55,098 nucleotides of DNA from Mycobacterium sp. (GTDB lineage: Bacteria; Actinomycetota; Actinomycetes; Mycobacteriales; Mycobacteriaceae): positions 1 to 55,098 of the forward strand of contig JAHFVD010000050.1 of the NCBI GenBank assembly GCA_023264735.1, in the 5' to 3' direction. The notes under the pieces were generated by a model. It did no database searches and was not told the origin of the DNA. It saw nothing but the letters and a program-made list of their open reading frames with translations. The translations under genes were made by a program, and so were the position numbers. Positions 20,861 through 29,405 of this stretch are shown one piece after another (within the stretch, counting starts at the first letter, position 1; each line of letters starts with the position of its first letter).

Positions 20861-21508
20861 ATGAGACGGGAGCGGGGCCTGACCATTCCCGATGCCGCCG
20901 GGCGCAACGATCTGGCGGCGTTCGTCGAGCATGCACTGCGTCTGGACGAGGCTGCGGTGGTCCGGCTGCGGGCTCGCTCCGATGGTCTGGTGGCGGCCTG
21001 GGTGGCCACCGGCTTGGACGTTCTCGCCGTACGGGTCGTCGCCGGTCAGCTCAACCCGGTCGATTTATCCTGCGGGGCAGATGAATTGGCCAAGGGGCTG
21101 CGCGGCGCCGACGACTCGGGCTACATCGACACCGGCTATCCGATGGACTCCGCGTGGCGTGGTGGGCTGCCGCCCGACACTGGTTTCACCCACGTCGACG
21201 ACGTGCCGGCAGCCGTGCTCACCGAGCTGGCGGGGCGCGGTGCCGGCCTGGCCAAAGAACACAGCAGCGCGCACGGGCCGCCCGCCTCGCTGATGGACCA
21301 GGATGTGCTCCAGGTGAGTTCGGGCGACGCCGCGGTCGGCGTGCCGATGCGCTGTGTCTTCGCGCTGACCGCCATGGGATTCGTGCCCGAATCACCGGGT
21401 CCGGACGAGATTGTGCGGGTGCGGCTCTCGCCGACGTGGCTGCGCATCGATGCGCGGTTCGGATCGGTGTATCGACGACGCGGGGACCCCGCGCTGGTAT
21501 TGCGTTAG
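20861..21508 (+). CDS. Conserved hypothetical protein (Rv2474c-like)
   Basis: The product is 215 residues from ATG 20861, which has GGAG ten bases upstream and gives nearly the length of the M. tuberculosis homologue. An ATG at 20822 overlapping the thioesterase stop would give 228. The fold is not obvious. The sequence has alternating hydrophobic strands (GLVAAWVATGLDVLAVRVVAG), an ESAT-free soluble composition and no signal peptide. The position between thioesterase and membrane gene is conserved. The function is unknown. Confidence 0.8.
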   Translation: MRRERGLTIPDAAGRNDLAAFVEHALRLDEAAVVRLRARSDGLVAAWVATGLDVLAVRVVAGQLNPVDLSCGADELAKGLRGADDSGYIDTGYPMDSAWRGGLPPDTGFTHVDDVPAAVLTELAGRGAGLAKEHSSAHGPPASLMDQDVLQVSSGDAAVGVPMRCVFALTAMGFVPESPGPDEIVRVRLSPTWLRIDARFGSVYRRRGDPALVLR

Positions 21509-21516
21509 GAGCCTGC

Positions 21517-22182
21517 ATGGCTGAGACCGCGCACGGCAAGCTGCCGTTCTGGAAGACTCCTGCGGCCCGCGTCACGGTCGGTGTTGTGGTTGGCGCGGTC
21601 GTGACCGCAGTGCTGTGGGAACGAAGCGGGATGCTGTCACTGCTCGGTGGCTGGACGGCGCTGGCGCTCATCTTCACCGGCTGGACCTGGATCACCCTGT
21701 GGCCGTTCGACGCCGACGAAACGGCGGGCCATGCCGGTCAGGAGCAGCCTTTGCCGTGGGTTGTCTTCTCCCTGGTGCTCGGCGGCGCGGTGGCCAGCCT
21801 GGTAGGCGTCGGGATCCTGTTGGGCCGCAGCCAGCAAGCCTCCGAGGGCATCCACCTCGATTCCGGGGCGGGCTGGATGGCCGTCGGTAGCGTCGTGCTG
21901 TCCTGGCTGACCATTCACACCCTCTACGCGATCGTCTATGCCAAGCACTTTTTCGATCCCGCGCGACCCGGTGGAATCGACTTCAACAGCGACGACGAAG
22001 CGCCGTGCTACAAGGACTTCTTCTACGTCGGCTTCGCGGTTGGGATGAGCTTTGCGATTTCCGACACCAACCTGACCTCCACCAGGATGCGGACCACCGC
22101 ACTAGGACACGGGCTGTTGTCGTTCGTGTTCGGCGCGGTCATCGTCGCCTCGGTGGTGAACCTGATCGCCTCGGGTATCTAG
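21517..22182 (+). CDS. DUF1345-type membrane protein
   Basis: This 221-residue integral membrane protein has about five helices. It shows the DUF1345 pattern: LSWLTIHTLYAIVYAKHFF, then a soluble loop with YKDFFYVGFAVGMSFAISDT near the C-terminal helices. ATG 21517 follows TTAGGAGCC, which also contains the stop of the preceding gene, so the genes are coupled. The family has no firmly known role. It overlaps the aglA stop by four bases, tail to tail. Confidence 0.85.
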   Translation: MAETAHGKLPFWKTPAARVTVGVVVGAVVTAVLWERSGMLSLLGGWTALALIFTGWTWITLWPFDADETAGHAGQEQPLPWVVFSLVLGGAVASLVGVGILLGRSQQASEGIHLDSGAGWMAVGSVVLSWLTIHTLYAIVYAKHFFDPARPGGIDFNSDDEAPCYKDFFYVGFAVGMSFAISDTNLTSTRMRTTALGHGLLSFVFGAVIVASVVNLIASGI

Positions 22183-23756
22183 TCCGTCGCGATCCACGCC
22201 GCCGAATCCGGCGCCAGCGCGCCAGCGACCAACGGCGCACTGGCCGTGAGGAGTTCGCCCCCCGGCACCGGCAGCGGGGTGCTGCCGGTGTTCAGCACGC
22301 ACAACACGCCGCCGGAGACGAACGCACACGCATCGTCCCGCAGCTGCAGCCATTCGACGTCGTATTCGGTGAAGTGAAAACGCCCTCGCCGCAACTGCAG
22401 AATCGTGCGGAAGAACGCCAGCGTCGAATCCGGGTCGGCCAGTTGGCGTTCGACGGTCAGCGACGCCCACTCCGCCGGCATCGGTAGCCAGGTGTCGGGG
22501 TTCGACGAGAAGCCGAACGGGGGAGCGTCGCCCGACCACGGCACCGGCACGCGGCAGCCATCGCGACCGCGTTCGGTGTGCCCGGAGCGCTCCCAGACCG
22601 GGTCCTGCAGCACCTCGTCGGGCAGGTCGACGTTGGGCAGGCCGAGCTCTTCGCCGTTGTACAGGAACATCGCACCCGGCAGTGCCAGCATCACCATCAC
22701 GATCGCACGGGCGCGGGCCAGGCCTGTGACGCCGTCGCCGTAGCGGGAGACTTCCCGTTCGACGTCGTGGTTGGACAACGTCCAGGTCGGGCTGGCGTCG
22801 GCGAGCGATGCCGCCGCCAGCGCGTTCTCGATCGCCTCGTGGATGTCGGCCGCGTCGAATTCGGCTCGTACCAAACGGAAGTTGAACCCCATGTGCAGTT
22901 CGTCGGGGCGTAGGTACTTGGCGAAGTCCTCGTTCTCGAACACCCAGATTTCGCCGATGGTCACCGCATGCGGGTAGTCGTCGAGCACCGAACGGATGCC
23001 GCGGTGGATCTCGTGCACACCGTCGTGGTTGAACCGCGGATCGTCGTCATCGAGGGTGAGCATTTCGACGTCGGGGTTGGCCATGTCCGGCAGCCCCGGT
23101 GGTTTGGCCATGCCGTGCGCGACATCGATGCGGAAGCCGTCCACACCGCGGTCGAGCCAGAACCGCAGCGTCTTCTCCAGGTCTTCGAACGCTTCGGGAT
23201 TGTCCCAGTTGATGTCTGGCTGCTCGGCGTCGAACAGGTGCATATACCACTGGCCGGGAGTGCCATCCGGCTCGGTGATCCGGGTCCAGGCCGGCCCGCC
23301 GAACACCGATACCCAGTTGTTGGGCGGGATGGCGCCGTCCACCCCCTGGCCGTCGCGGAAGATATAGCGTTCTCGCTCAACGCTTCCCGGGGCCGCGGCC
23401 AGGGCCGCCTGAAACCATGCGTGCGCAGAGCTGGTGTGGTTCGGCACCAGATCCATCGTGATCCGGATCCCCCGGGCATGCGCCTCGGTGATCAGCCGCT
23501 CGAGTGCGGCCAGACCGCCGAACAAGGGATCGACGTCGCGCGGGTCGGCCACGTCGTAGCCGTGATCGGCCATCGGCGAGACCATCACCGGGTTCAGCCA
23601 GATCGCGTCGATGCCGAGCCAGCTCAGGTGGTCGAGGTGCGCGGTCACGCCGTCGAGGTCGCCGACACCGTCACCGTTGCTGTCGGCGAACGAGCGGGGA
23701 TAGACCTGGTAGAAAATCGCGTTCGCCCACCACGGGGCGCCAGCAGGTTGGGTCAC
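22179..23756 (-). CDS. aglA: Alpha-glucosidase, GH13 family
   Basis: The 525-residue enzyme has all four GH13 signatures: DLVPNHTS (region I), GFRIDVAHG with the nucleophile Asp (region II), GEIWVF with the acid Glu (region III) and LSNHDVER (region IV). There is no signal peptide, so it acts on cytosolic alpha-glucosides such as maltose, trehalose or isomalto-sugars. QVYPRSFADSNGDGVGDL near the N-terminus is typical of the oligo-1,6-glucosidase/trehalose synthase-like subgroup. It corresponds to Rv2471. It ends beside glbO with eight bases between them. Confidence 0.93.
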   Translation of the reverse strand: MTQPAGAPWWANAIFYQVYPRSFADSNGDGVGDLDGVTAHLDHLSWLGIDAIWLNPVMVSPMADHGYDVADPRDVDPLFGGLAALERLITEAHARGIRITMDLVPNHTSSAHAWFQAALAAAPGSVERERYIFRDGQGVDGAIPPNNWVSVFGGPAWTRITEPDGTPGQWYMHLFDAEQPDINWDNPEAFEDLEKTLRFWLDRGVDGFRIDVAHGMAKPPGLPDMANPDVEMLTLDDDDPRFNHDGVHEIHRGIRSVLDDYPHAVTIGEIWVFENEDFAKYLRPDELHMGFNFRLVRAEFDAADIHEAIENALAAASLADASPTWTLSNHDVEREVSRYGDGVTGLARARAIVMVMLALPGAMFLYNGEELGLPNVDLPDEVLQDPVWERSGHTERGRDGCRVPVPWSGDAPPFGFSSNPDTWLPMPAEWASLTVERQLADPDSTLAFFRTILQLRRGRFHFTEYDVEWLQLRDDACAFVSGGVLCVLNTGSTPLPVPGGELLTASAPLVAGALAPDSAAWIATD

Positions 23757-23764
23757 AGGCGTCC

Positions 23765-24175
23765 TCAGAAGGCGGAGTTGACCATCGATTGCGCGGCCAT
23801 TTCGAGGTAGGCCAGGAGTTCACGGCGATGCTCGTCGTCGAGCGTCGCCGAATCGATCGAGGCGACGGCGGTGTGCATGCAGCGCAGCCAGGCGTCCCGT
23901 TCCAGGAAGCCGATCCGGAACGGGGCATGACGCATCCGGAGCCGGGGGTGGCCCCGCTGCTCGCCGTAGGTCCGCGGGCCGCCCCAGTACTGCTCGAGGA
24001 ACATGCGCAGCCGGTCCTCGGCGTCGTCGAGCTCGTCTGGCGGGTAGAGCGGGAGCAGCACTTCGTCCTCTCGAACCAGCGCGTAGAAGCGGGACACGAT
24101 CTTGCGGAACGTCTCAGCGCCGCCCACCGCGTCGTAGAACGTGTGCCCATCCCCGTCGGCCTGAGTTTCCGTCAC
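23765..24175 (-). CDS. glbO: Truncated hemoglobin, group II
   Basis: The product is 136 residues from a GTG at 24175. It is nearly identical in pattern to M. tuberculosis GlbO: FYDAVGG at the N-terminus, [12 protein letters not shown] with the conserved Tyr and Trp, then [16 protein letters not shown] with the proximal His, and a C-terminal [16 protein letters not shown] helix. Group II trHbs bind O2 and may handle peroxide or NO. It is divergent from the HNH gene and lies upstream of aglA in the same direction. Confidence 0.95.
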   Translation of the reverse strand: MTETQADGDGHTFYDAVGGAETFRKIVSRFYALVREDEVLLPLYPPDELDDAEDRLRMFLEQYWGGPRTYGEQRGHPRLRMRHAPFRIGFLERDAWLRCMHTAVASIDSATLDDEHRRELLAYLEMAAQSMVNSAF

Positions 24176-24305
24176 CCCACCATTGTGTACGGCCGCCCCG
24201 GGCGCGACCCACGTCACCCGATGTTCACGGATTTGACCTGGGAACACCGAACAAATAACCGTGCGATTGCCACGGATCCATGGTGGACTGGTCTCCGGAG
24301 GACGA

Positions 24306-24938
24306 ATGGTGCAGCGTAAACGGAACCGTGGTCACCGCGCCACGGCGGGCCCGATCGGGTCCCTTCCGAGCTCAAGCCTGCACGCCGACCCTCACATACC
24401 CTGCCCGGCCGACGGATCAGTGTGGGGACGTCGCCGGGTGCTGTTACTGAATTCGACCTACGAACCGTTGACGGCGCTCCCCATGCGCCGGGCGGTGATC
24501 ATGCTGCTGTGCGGCAAGGCCGACGTGGTGCACGACGATCCCGCCGGGCCGGTGATCCATTCGGCTACCCGCGCGATCGTCGTCCCGTCCGTGATCCGGC
24601 TGCGCAGCTTCGTCCGGGTGCCCTACCGGGCGCGCATCCCGATGACCCGCGCCGCGTTGATGCACCGCGATCGGTTCCGGTGTGCGTACTGCGGCTCCAA
24701 GGCCGACACCGTCGACCATGTGGTGCCCCGCAGCCGCGGCGGTGAGCATTCGTGGGAGAACTGTGTGGCCGCGTGCGCGGGCTGCAATCACCGCAAGGCC
24801 GACAAGCTCCTGAGCGAGCTGGGCTGGACGCTGCGGCTGGTGCCGACCCCGCCGAAGGGCCAGCACTGGCGGTTGCTGTGCACCATCAAGGAACTCGACC
24901 CGGCCTGGGTGCGCTACCTGGGTGAGGGCGCGGCGTGA
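24306..24938 (+). CDS. HNH endonuclease (Rv2469c-like)
   Basis: This 210-residue protein has a C-terminal HNH nuclease domain: [23 protein letters not shown] with a zinc CxxC and the catalytic His in VDHVVP, then the second CxxC in ACAGCNHRK. The N-terminal half ([21 protein letters not shown]) is the usual companion of this actinobacterial type. ATG 24306 has CGGAGGAC just upstream. The DNA target is unknown. It is widespread in mycobacterial chromosomes, so it need not be mobile. Confidence 0.9.
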   Translation: MVQRKRNRGHRATAGPIGSLPSSSLHADPHIPCPADGSVWGRRRVLLLNSTYEPLTALPMRRAVIMLLCGKADVVHDDPAGPVIHSATRAIVVPSVIRLRSFVRVPYRARIPMTRAALMHRDRFRCAYCGSKADTVDHVVPRSRGGEHSWENCVAACAGCNHRKADKLLSELGWTLRLVPTPPKGQHWRLLCTIKELDPAWVRYLGEGAA

Positions 24939-24957
24939 GACTGCTACGGTTTGCCTC

Positions 24958-25197
24958 GTGAATGCTGCTGTCATCCACGGCCTGTTCGTGGGCATCCCGT
25001 TTGGGCTCGCGGCCGTCCTGGCCCTGCTGGTTTTTCCCGGCAAGGGCAAGCACGCTGCGACGTACAAGTTGTCCGAGCCTTGGACGCATGCGCCGATCCT
25101 GTGGACGGCCGTCGACGAGGTGGTTCCGGACGGTGGCCATCACGGTCACGGTGCGGCCGAGGTGACCGTGGGAGGTGGAGCAAGTGGGAAGTGGTGA
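24958..25197 (+). CDS. ctaJ: Probable aa3-type cytochrome oxidase accessory subunit CtaJ
   Basis: This 79-residue protein starts at a GTG. It has one membrane helix ([22 protein letters not shown]) followed by [23 protein letters not shown] and a His/Gly-rich tail. From memory it strongly resembles CtaJ, the small subunit found in the mycobacterial bcc-aa3 supercomplex, which is encoded at this same locus. It overlaps the DUF5130 gene by 23 bases. Confidence 0.7.
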   Translation: MNAAVIHGLFVGIPFGLAAVLALLVFPGKGKHAATYKLSEPWTHAPILWTAVDEVVPDGGHHGHGAAEVTVGGGASGKW

Positions 25198-25660
25198 GCA
25201 CGGGACGGTAGCGACCGTCGATCCGGCCAACCTGCCGTACGGCTTTGCGGTGACCACCAGCGGACGGGTTTCGGGCGTCACCGAGCCCGGCGAGCTGTCG
25301 GTGCACTACCCGTTCCCGGTCAGCCAGCTGGTCGAGCTCGACGATGCGCTGAAGTACGGCAGCCGGCAGTCCAAGGCCCGCTTCGCGGTCTATATCGGCG
25401 ACCTGGGCGGCGACACCGCAGCCCGGGCCCGCGAGATCCTCGCCGACGTTCCCACCCCGAACAACGCGGTGCTGCTGGCCGTGTCGCCCGATCAGAAGGC
25501 GATCGAGGTGGTCTACGGCGCGGACGTGCGTGGCCGTGGTGCGGAGTCGGCGGCCCCCCTCGGGGTCTCGGCGGCTGCGTCGGCGTTCAAAGAGGGCAAC
25601 CTCATCGACGGGCTGGTCAGTGCCGTGCGAGTGATGTCGGCGGCCATCTCCCGCCCGTAG
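25175..25660 (+). CDS. DUF5130 (TPM-like) protein, Rv2468c-like
   Basis: The product is 161 residues with alternating helices and strands: [10 protein letters not shown], a later [20 protein letters not shown] and a C-terminal helix. This is the TPM/TLP18.3-like fold of DUF5130. There is no signal peptide. The GTG at 25175 overlaps ctaJ, so the two are translationally linked. A GTG at 25184 is possible as well. The role is unknown, but the constant pairing with ctaJ hints at a respiratory link. Confidence 0.8.
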   Translation: MEQVGSGEHGTVATVDPANLPYGFAVTTSGRVSGVTEPGELSVHYPFPVSQLVELDDALKYGSRQSKARFAVYIGDLGGDTAARAREILADVPTPNNAVLLAVSPDQKAIEVVYGADVRGRGAESAAPLGVSAAASAFKEGNLIDGLVSAVRVMSAAISRP

Positions 25661-25668
25661 CTTGGGGC

Positions 25669-25717
25669 GATTTCGGCGCGGAAACGGTCGCGCAGCGAAC
25701 GAACGCGCGCCGAAATC
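25669..25717. repeat. 12-bp perfect inverted repeat between convergent genes
   Basis: GATTTCGGCGCG (25669-25680) and CGCGCCGAAATC (25706-25717) are perfect arms around 25 bases. The repeat separates the DUF5130 gene and the minus-strand HNH gene and touches the latter's stop codon. It is either a bidirectional terminator or a dispersed mycobacterial palindrome. Confidence 0.6.
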
Positions 25718-26066
25718 ACAGAGCAGTCGCGAGCAGCTCCGCGCGGATCTGGACGTACCGCTCGAGGAAGCCGCGTTCGTCCAGCCGCTTGCGGCGCAGC
25801 CAACCCGTCACCTCGTCATTGCACTTGCTGGCATTGCACGCGGCGCAGGCCGGCACCACGTTGTCGATCGTGTACCGGCCGCCGCGGGATATCGCCAACA
25901 CGCAGTCCCGCTGCAGTGGCTTACCCGTCGCGCCGCAATAGGCGCAACCGTTCCACGCGTCTTTCAGCGCTGCCCACTGCGCCTCGGTCAGGTCGTTGAC
26001 CACCGCTTTGACGCGCCTGGTGCGCCTACGCGCCGCGCGGGCTCGCCGGCTGTTGGAGGCTGCCAT
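25716..26066 (-). CDS. Small HNH endonuclease
   Basis: This 116-residue protein starts with a very basic N-terminus (SRRARAARRRTRR). A HNH domain follows: GCAYCGATGKPLQRDCVLAISRGG, then NVVPACAACNASK with the second zinc pair. The expected catalytic His of the first strand reads as Cys (DCVLAISRGG against the usual DHVxPxSRGG), so catalysis may be altered. It lies 23 bases downstream of pepN on the same strand and may be cotranscribed. Confidence 0.8.
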   Translation of the reverse strand: MAASNSRRARAARRRTRRVKAVVNDLTEAQWAALKDAWNGCAYCGATGKPLQRDCVLAISRGGRYTIDNVVPACAACNASKCNDEVTGWLRRKRLDERGFLERYVQIRAELLATAL

Positions 26067-26089
26067 CGCTGCATTTTGGCAGCGCGAAG

Positions 26090-28660
26090 TCAGTCAGCGT
26101 CGAAGGCGCGCGCTTTCAGTGAGCGTTCGACGCCGGCCCGGCCCTCGAGAACCAGCCGGCGCAGCGCCGACGGCAGCTCGCCGCCGAGGAACGTGTCGGC
26201 GGCCGCCAGGGCCTCGGAGCTGATATCCCACGACGGGTACAGGCCGATCACCACGGTCTGCGCGACCTCACTGGACCGGCGCTCCCACACTCCGGGGATC
26301 GCCTCGAAGTAGCGCCCGGTGAACGGCTGCAGCAGCGCGGCCTGCCCGGCCGGCGCGAACCCGCCGATGATCGACCGGGCGGTGATGTTGGCCAGGGTGT
26401 CGTCCTCGATCACCTGCTGCCAGGCGGCGTCCTTGACCGCGAGCTGCGGGCGGGCCGCCGCAGCGGCGGCCGCGTGGCGACGGCCTGCGGCGGTCGGATC
26501 GCGCTGCGCCTCGGCGTCGATGAACGGGCTCTCGGGCCCGTCGCCGTCGAGGTCGCCTGAGGCGGCCAGTGCGGTGACGATGCGCCAGCGCAGATCGGTG
26601 TCGATCACCAGGCCGGCCAGGTTCACTTCGGCGGGCTCGTTGTCCAGCAGCGTCGCCAGCACCGCGATGTGGTGCAGCTGCAGCACCGACGTGCACAGCG
26701 CGTTGACGAACGCCAGCTGGTGATCCGAACCCGGCGCCGACTCACGCGCCAGATCCAGCAGCCGGTCGGCGAAAGCCGGCCAGCCGTTGGCGCACGCCCA
26801 CGCCGGGTCGGCGTAGGAGTTCAGCGCGGTCTGCGCCTGCAGCAGCAGCCGCTGGGCGACACCGACTTCGGTCTCGGCCTGGATGCCGCTGATCACCAGT
26901 GCCACGAAGTCGCGGGCCTTCAGCTCGGCGTCGCGGGTCATCTCCCACGCCGCCGACCACACCAGCGTGCGGGGCAGCGGCTCCTCGATGTCGGCGATGC
27001 GGCTCAGCGCGGTCTGCAGTGATACCTCATCAAGCCGCAGCGAGCAGTAAGTCAGGTCGTCATCGTTGACCAGGATCAGCTTGCCGCGCGAAACTCCTTG
27101 CAGCGCAGGCACGTCCGTCAAAGGTCCGGACACGTCGAGTTCCTCGCGGTGCACCCGCACCAGCTTGCCCGTCGTCGGGTCGTCGTCGTAGATGCCGACC
27201 GCGAGCCGGTGCACGCGGGTCTCGCCGGCCCCGGGTGCCGCACCGCCCTGGGCGATCGCGAACCGGGTGAAACGGCCGTCGGCGTCGACGTCGAAGTCAG
27301 CCCGCAGCGTGTTCAGCCCGGTGGTCTTGAGCCACTGCCGACCCCAGTCGGACAGGTCGCGGCCGGAGGCCTTCTCCAACGCACCCAACAGGTCGTCGAA
27401 CGTCGCGTTGTCGAAGGCGTGCGCGGCGAAGTAGTCGCGCAGCCCGGCCAGGAAGTGCTCCAGCCCGACGTAGGCGACCAGCTGTTTGAGCACGCTGGCG
27501 CCCTTGGCGTAGGTGATGCCGTCGAAGTTCACCTCGACGGCGTGCAGGTCGGGGATATCAGCGGCGACCGGGTGGGTCGACGGCAGCTGGTCCTGGCGGT
27601 AGGCCCAGGACTTCTCCACATTGGCGAACGTCGTCCACGCCTGGTCGTACTCGGTGGCCTCGGCCTGGCACAGCACCGAGGCGAACGTCGCGAACGACTC
27701 GTTGAGCCACAGATCGTCCCACCACGTCATCGTCACCAGGTCGCCAAACCACATGTGCGCCATCTCGTGCAGCACGGTCTCGGCCCGACGCTCATAGCTG
27801 TACCGGGTGACCTTCGACCGGAAGACGTAGTCCTCCAGGAACGTCACCGCACCGGCGTTTTCCATTGCGCCGGCATTGAATTCGGGCACGAACAACTGGT
27901 CGTACTTGCCGAACGCATACGGCACCCCGAAGTTGCGGTGATAGAACCCGAAGCCCTGCTTGGTCTCGGTGAACAACCGCTCGGCGTCCATGTACTCCGC
28001 CAGCGAGGACCGGCAGAACAAGCCGAGCGGGATCTCGCCGTGCTCGTCGGTGTACACGTCGTCCCAGCGCGCGTACGGCCCGGCGATCAGTGCCACCAGA
28101 TACGTGCTCATCCGCGGAGTGGTGGAGAAGGTGTGGAGGCTGGTCTTGCCGTCCTCGTCGACCGAGGTGGTGGCGCCGTTGGAGATCACCTGCCAGTGCG
28201 ACGGCGCGGTCACCGTCACGTCGAACGTCGCCTTGAGGTCGGGCTGGTCGAAGCACGCGAACATCCGCTTGGCGTCGGCGGTTTCGAACTGCGAGTACAG
28301 GTAGACCTCGCTGTCGACGGGGTCGACGAAGCGGTGCAGACCCTCGCCGGTGTTGGAGTAGCGGCAGTCGGCGTCGACCACCAGGGTGTTGGTCTTGGCC
28401 AGGCCCTGCAGCGGGATGCCGGTGGACTCGTCGTACCCGGACACGTCGATCTCGATGCCGTTGAGCACGGCGCTGTGCACGGTGTCGGCGGCCAGGTCGA
28501 TGACGGTGTCGGCGCCGGACAGCGCCTCGAACTCGACGGTCGTGGTGGACCGGAACGTCGTCTCGCTTGTCGTCAGGTCGAGGACGATCCGGTAATTGCC
28601 GACGGTGACCAGAGCGGCGCGCTCGATGGCTTCGTCACGGGTGAGGTTGGGAAGTGCCAC
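26090..28660 (-). CDS. pepN: Aminopeptidase N, M1 family
   Basis: This 856-residue zinc aminopeptidase removes N-terminal residues from peptides in the cytosol. It shows the exopeptidase motif GAMEN near residue 265 and the zinc site HEMAHMWFGDLV...NESFA near 296-320 (two His and the third ligand Glu). The length and domain layout equal M. tuberculosis PepN (Rv2467). The start at 28660 lies 85 bases from the divergent DsbA-like gene. Confidence 0.95.
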   Translation of the reverse strand: MALPNLTRDEAIERAALVTVGNYRIVLDLTTSETTFRSTTTVEFEALSGADTVIDLAADTVHSAVLNGIEIDVSGYDESTGIPLQGLAKTNTLVVDADCRYSNTGEGLHRFVDPVDSEVYLYSQFETADAKRMFACFDQPDLKATFDVTVTAPSHWQVISNGATTSVDEDGKTSLHTFSTTPRMSTYLVALIAGPYARWDDVYTDEHGEIPLGLFCRSSLAEYMDAERLFTETKQGFGFYHRNFGVPYAFGKYDQLFVPEFNAGAMENAGAVTFLEDYVFRSKVTRYSYERRAETVLHEMAHMWFGDLVTMTWWDDLWLNESFATFASVLCQAEATEYDQAWTTFANVEKSWAYRQDQLPSTHPVAADIPDLHAVEVNFDGITYAKGASVLKQLVAYVGLEHFLAGLRDYFAAHAFDNATFDDLLGALEKASGRDLSDWGRQWLKTTGLNTLRADFDVDADGRFTRFAIAQGGAAPGAGETRVHRLAVGIYDDDPTTGKLVRVHREELDVSGPLTDVPALQGVSRGKLILVNDDDLTYCSLRLDEVSLQTALSRIADIEEPLPRTLVWSAAWEMTRDAELKARDFVALVISGIQAETEVGVAQRLLLQAQTALNSYADPAWACANGWPAFADRLLDLARESAPGSDHQLAFVNALCTSVLQLHHIAVLATLLDNEPAEVNLAGLVIDTDLRWRIVTALAASGDLDGDGPESPFIDAEAQRDPTAAGRRHAAAAAAARPQLAVKDAAWQQVIEDDTLANITARSIIGGFAPAGQAALLQPFTGRYFEAIPGVWERRSSEVAQTVVIGLYPSWDISSEALAAADTFLGGELPSALRRLVLEGRAGVERSLKARAFDAD

Positions 28661-28680
28661 GCATCCAACTTAGTGGGAGT

Positions 28681-28707
28681 GGGAACAGTGTTCTATCGGG
28701 ATGAGTT
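28681..28707 (+). promoter_or_regulatory. SigH-type promoter of the DsbA-like gene
   Basis: GGGAAC (28681-28686) and GTT (28705-28707) with an 18-base spacer match the mycobacterial SigH / Streptomyces SigR consensus (GGGAAT-N18-GTT). The downstream gene is a known SigH regulon member in M. tuberculosis (Rv2466c). It should answer to oxidative and heat stress. Confidence 0.65.
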
Positions 28708-28745
28708 GTGATGATGGTCTGCGTCTGTCGCGAGGAGGAGCCCGT

Positions 28746-29354
28746 ATGTCCGAGAAGGCGAAAGCTGGTTTCTGGTTCGACCCGCTGTGCCCGTGGTGTT
28801 GGATCACCTCGCGCTGGATTCTCGAGGTCGAGAAGGTGCGCGATATCGACGTCGACTTCCGGGTGATGAGCCTGGCCGTCCTGAACGAGGGCCGTGACCT
28901 GCCCGAGGAGTATCGCGAGGGGCTGAAGCAGGCATGGGGCCCGGTCCGGGTTGCGATCGCCGCCGAGCAGGAACATGGCCGCGAGGTACTCGCGCCGCTC
29001 TACACCGCGATGGGCACCCGCATCCACAACGAGGGCAACAAGGACTTCTCCAGGGTCATCAAGGAGTCGCTGGCGGAGGTGGGCCTGCCCGCTGAACTCG
29101 CCGAGGCCGCCACGAGCGACAAGTACGACGACGCCCTGCGCAAGAGCCATCACGAGGGCATGGACGCCGTCGGCGAGGACGTCGGCACGCCGACCATCCA
29201 CATCAACGGGGTGGCCTTCTTCGGCCCGGTGCTCTCCCGCATTCCGCGCGGTGAGGAAGCCGGAAAACTATGGGACGCCTCGGTGACATTTGCGGCCTAC
29301 CCGCACTTCTGGGAGCTCAAGCGGACGCGCACCGAAGCCCCGCAGTTCGACTGA
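28746..29354 (+). CDS. DsbA-family mycothiol-dependent oxidoreductase (Rv2466c / mycoredoxin-2-like)
   Basis: This 202-residue thioredoxin-fold protein has the active site CPWC near residues 17-20 ([14 protein letters not shown]). The cis-proline region is [17 protein letters not shown]. It lacks a signal peptide and so acts in the cytosol, where the homologue works as a mycothiol-linked reductase and activates certain nitro prodrugs. ATG 28746 follows GGAGGAG. The SigH-like promoter upstream fits a role in redox stress. Confidence 0.93.
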   Translation: MSEKAKAGFWFDPLCPWCWITSRWILEVEKVRDIDVDFRVMSLAVLNEGRDLPEEYREGLKQAWGPVRVAIAAEQEHGREVLAPLYTAMGTRIHNEGNKDFSRVIKESLAEVGLPAELAEAATSDKYDDALRKSHHEGMDAVGEDVGTPTIHINGVAFFGPVLSRIPRGEEAGKLWDASVTFAAYPHFWELKRTRTEAPQFD

Positions 29355-29405
29355 CCTGCCCCGGGCGACGTTCCGGTTGCGGGTTGGCGAACGGCAGGCG
29401 ACGGT

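Noticed and set aside
27098..28711. Plus-strand open frame of over 500 codons
   Set aside because: It runs antisense across pepN, shows a Val/His/Gly-rich shadow composition and has no ribosome site or known motif.
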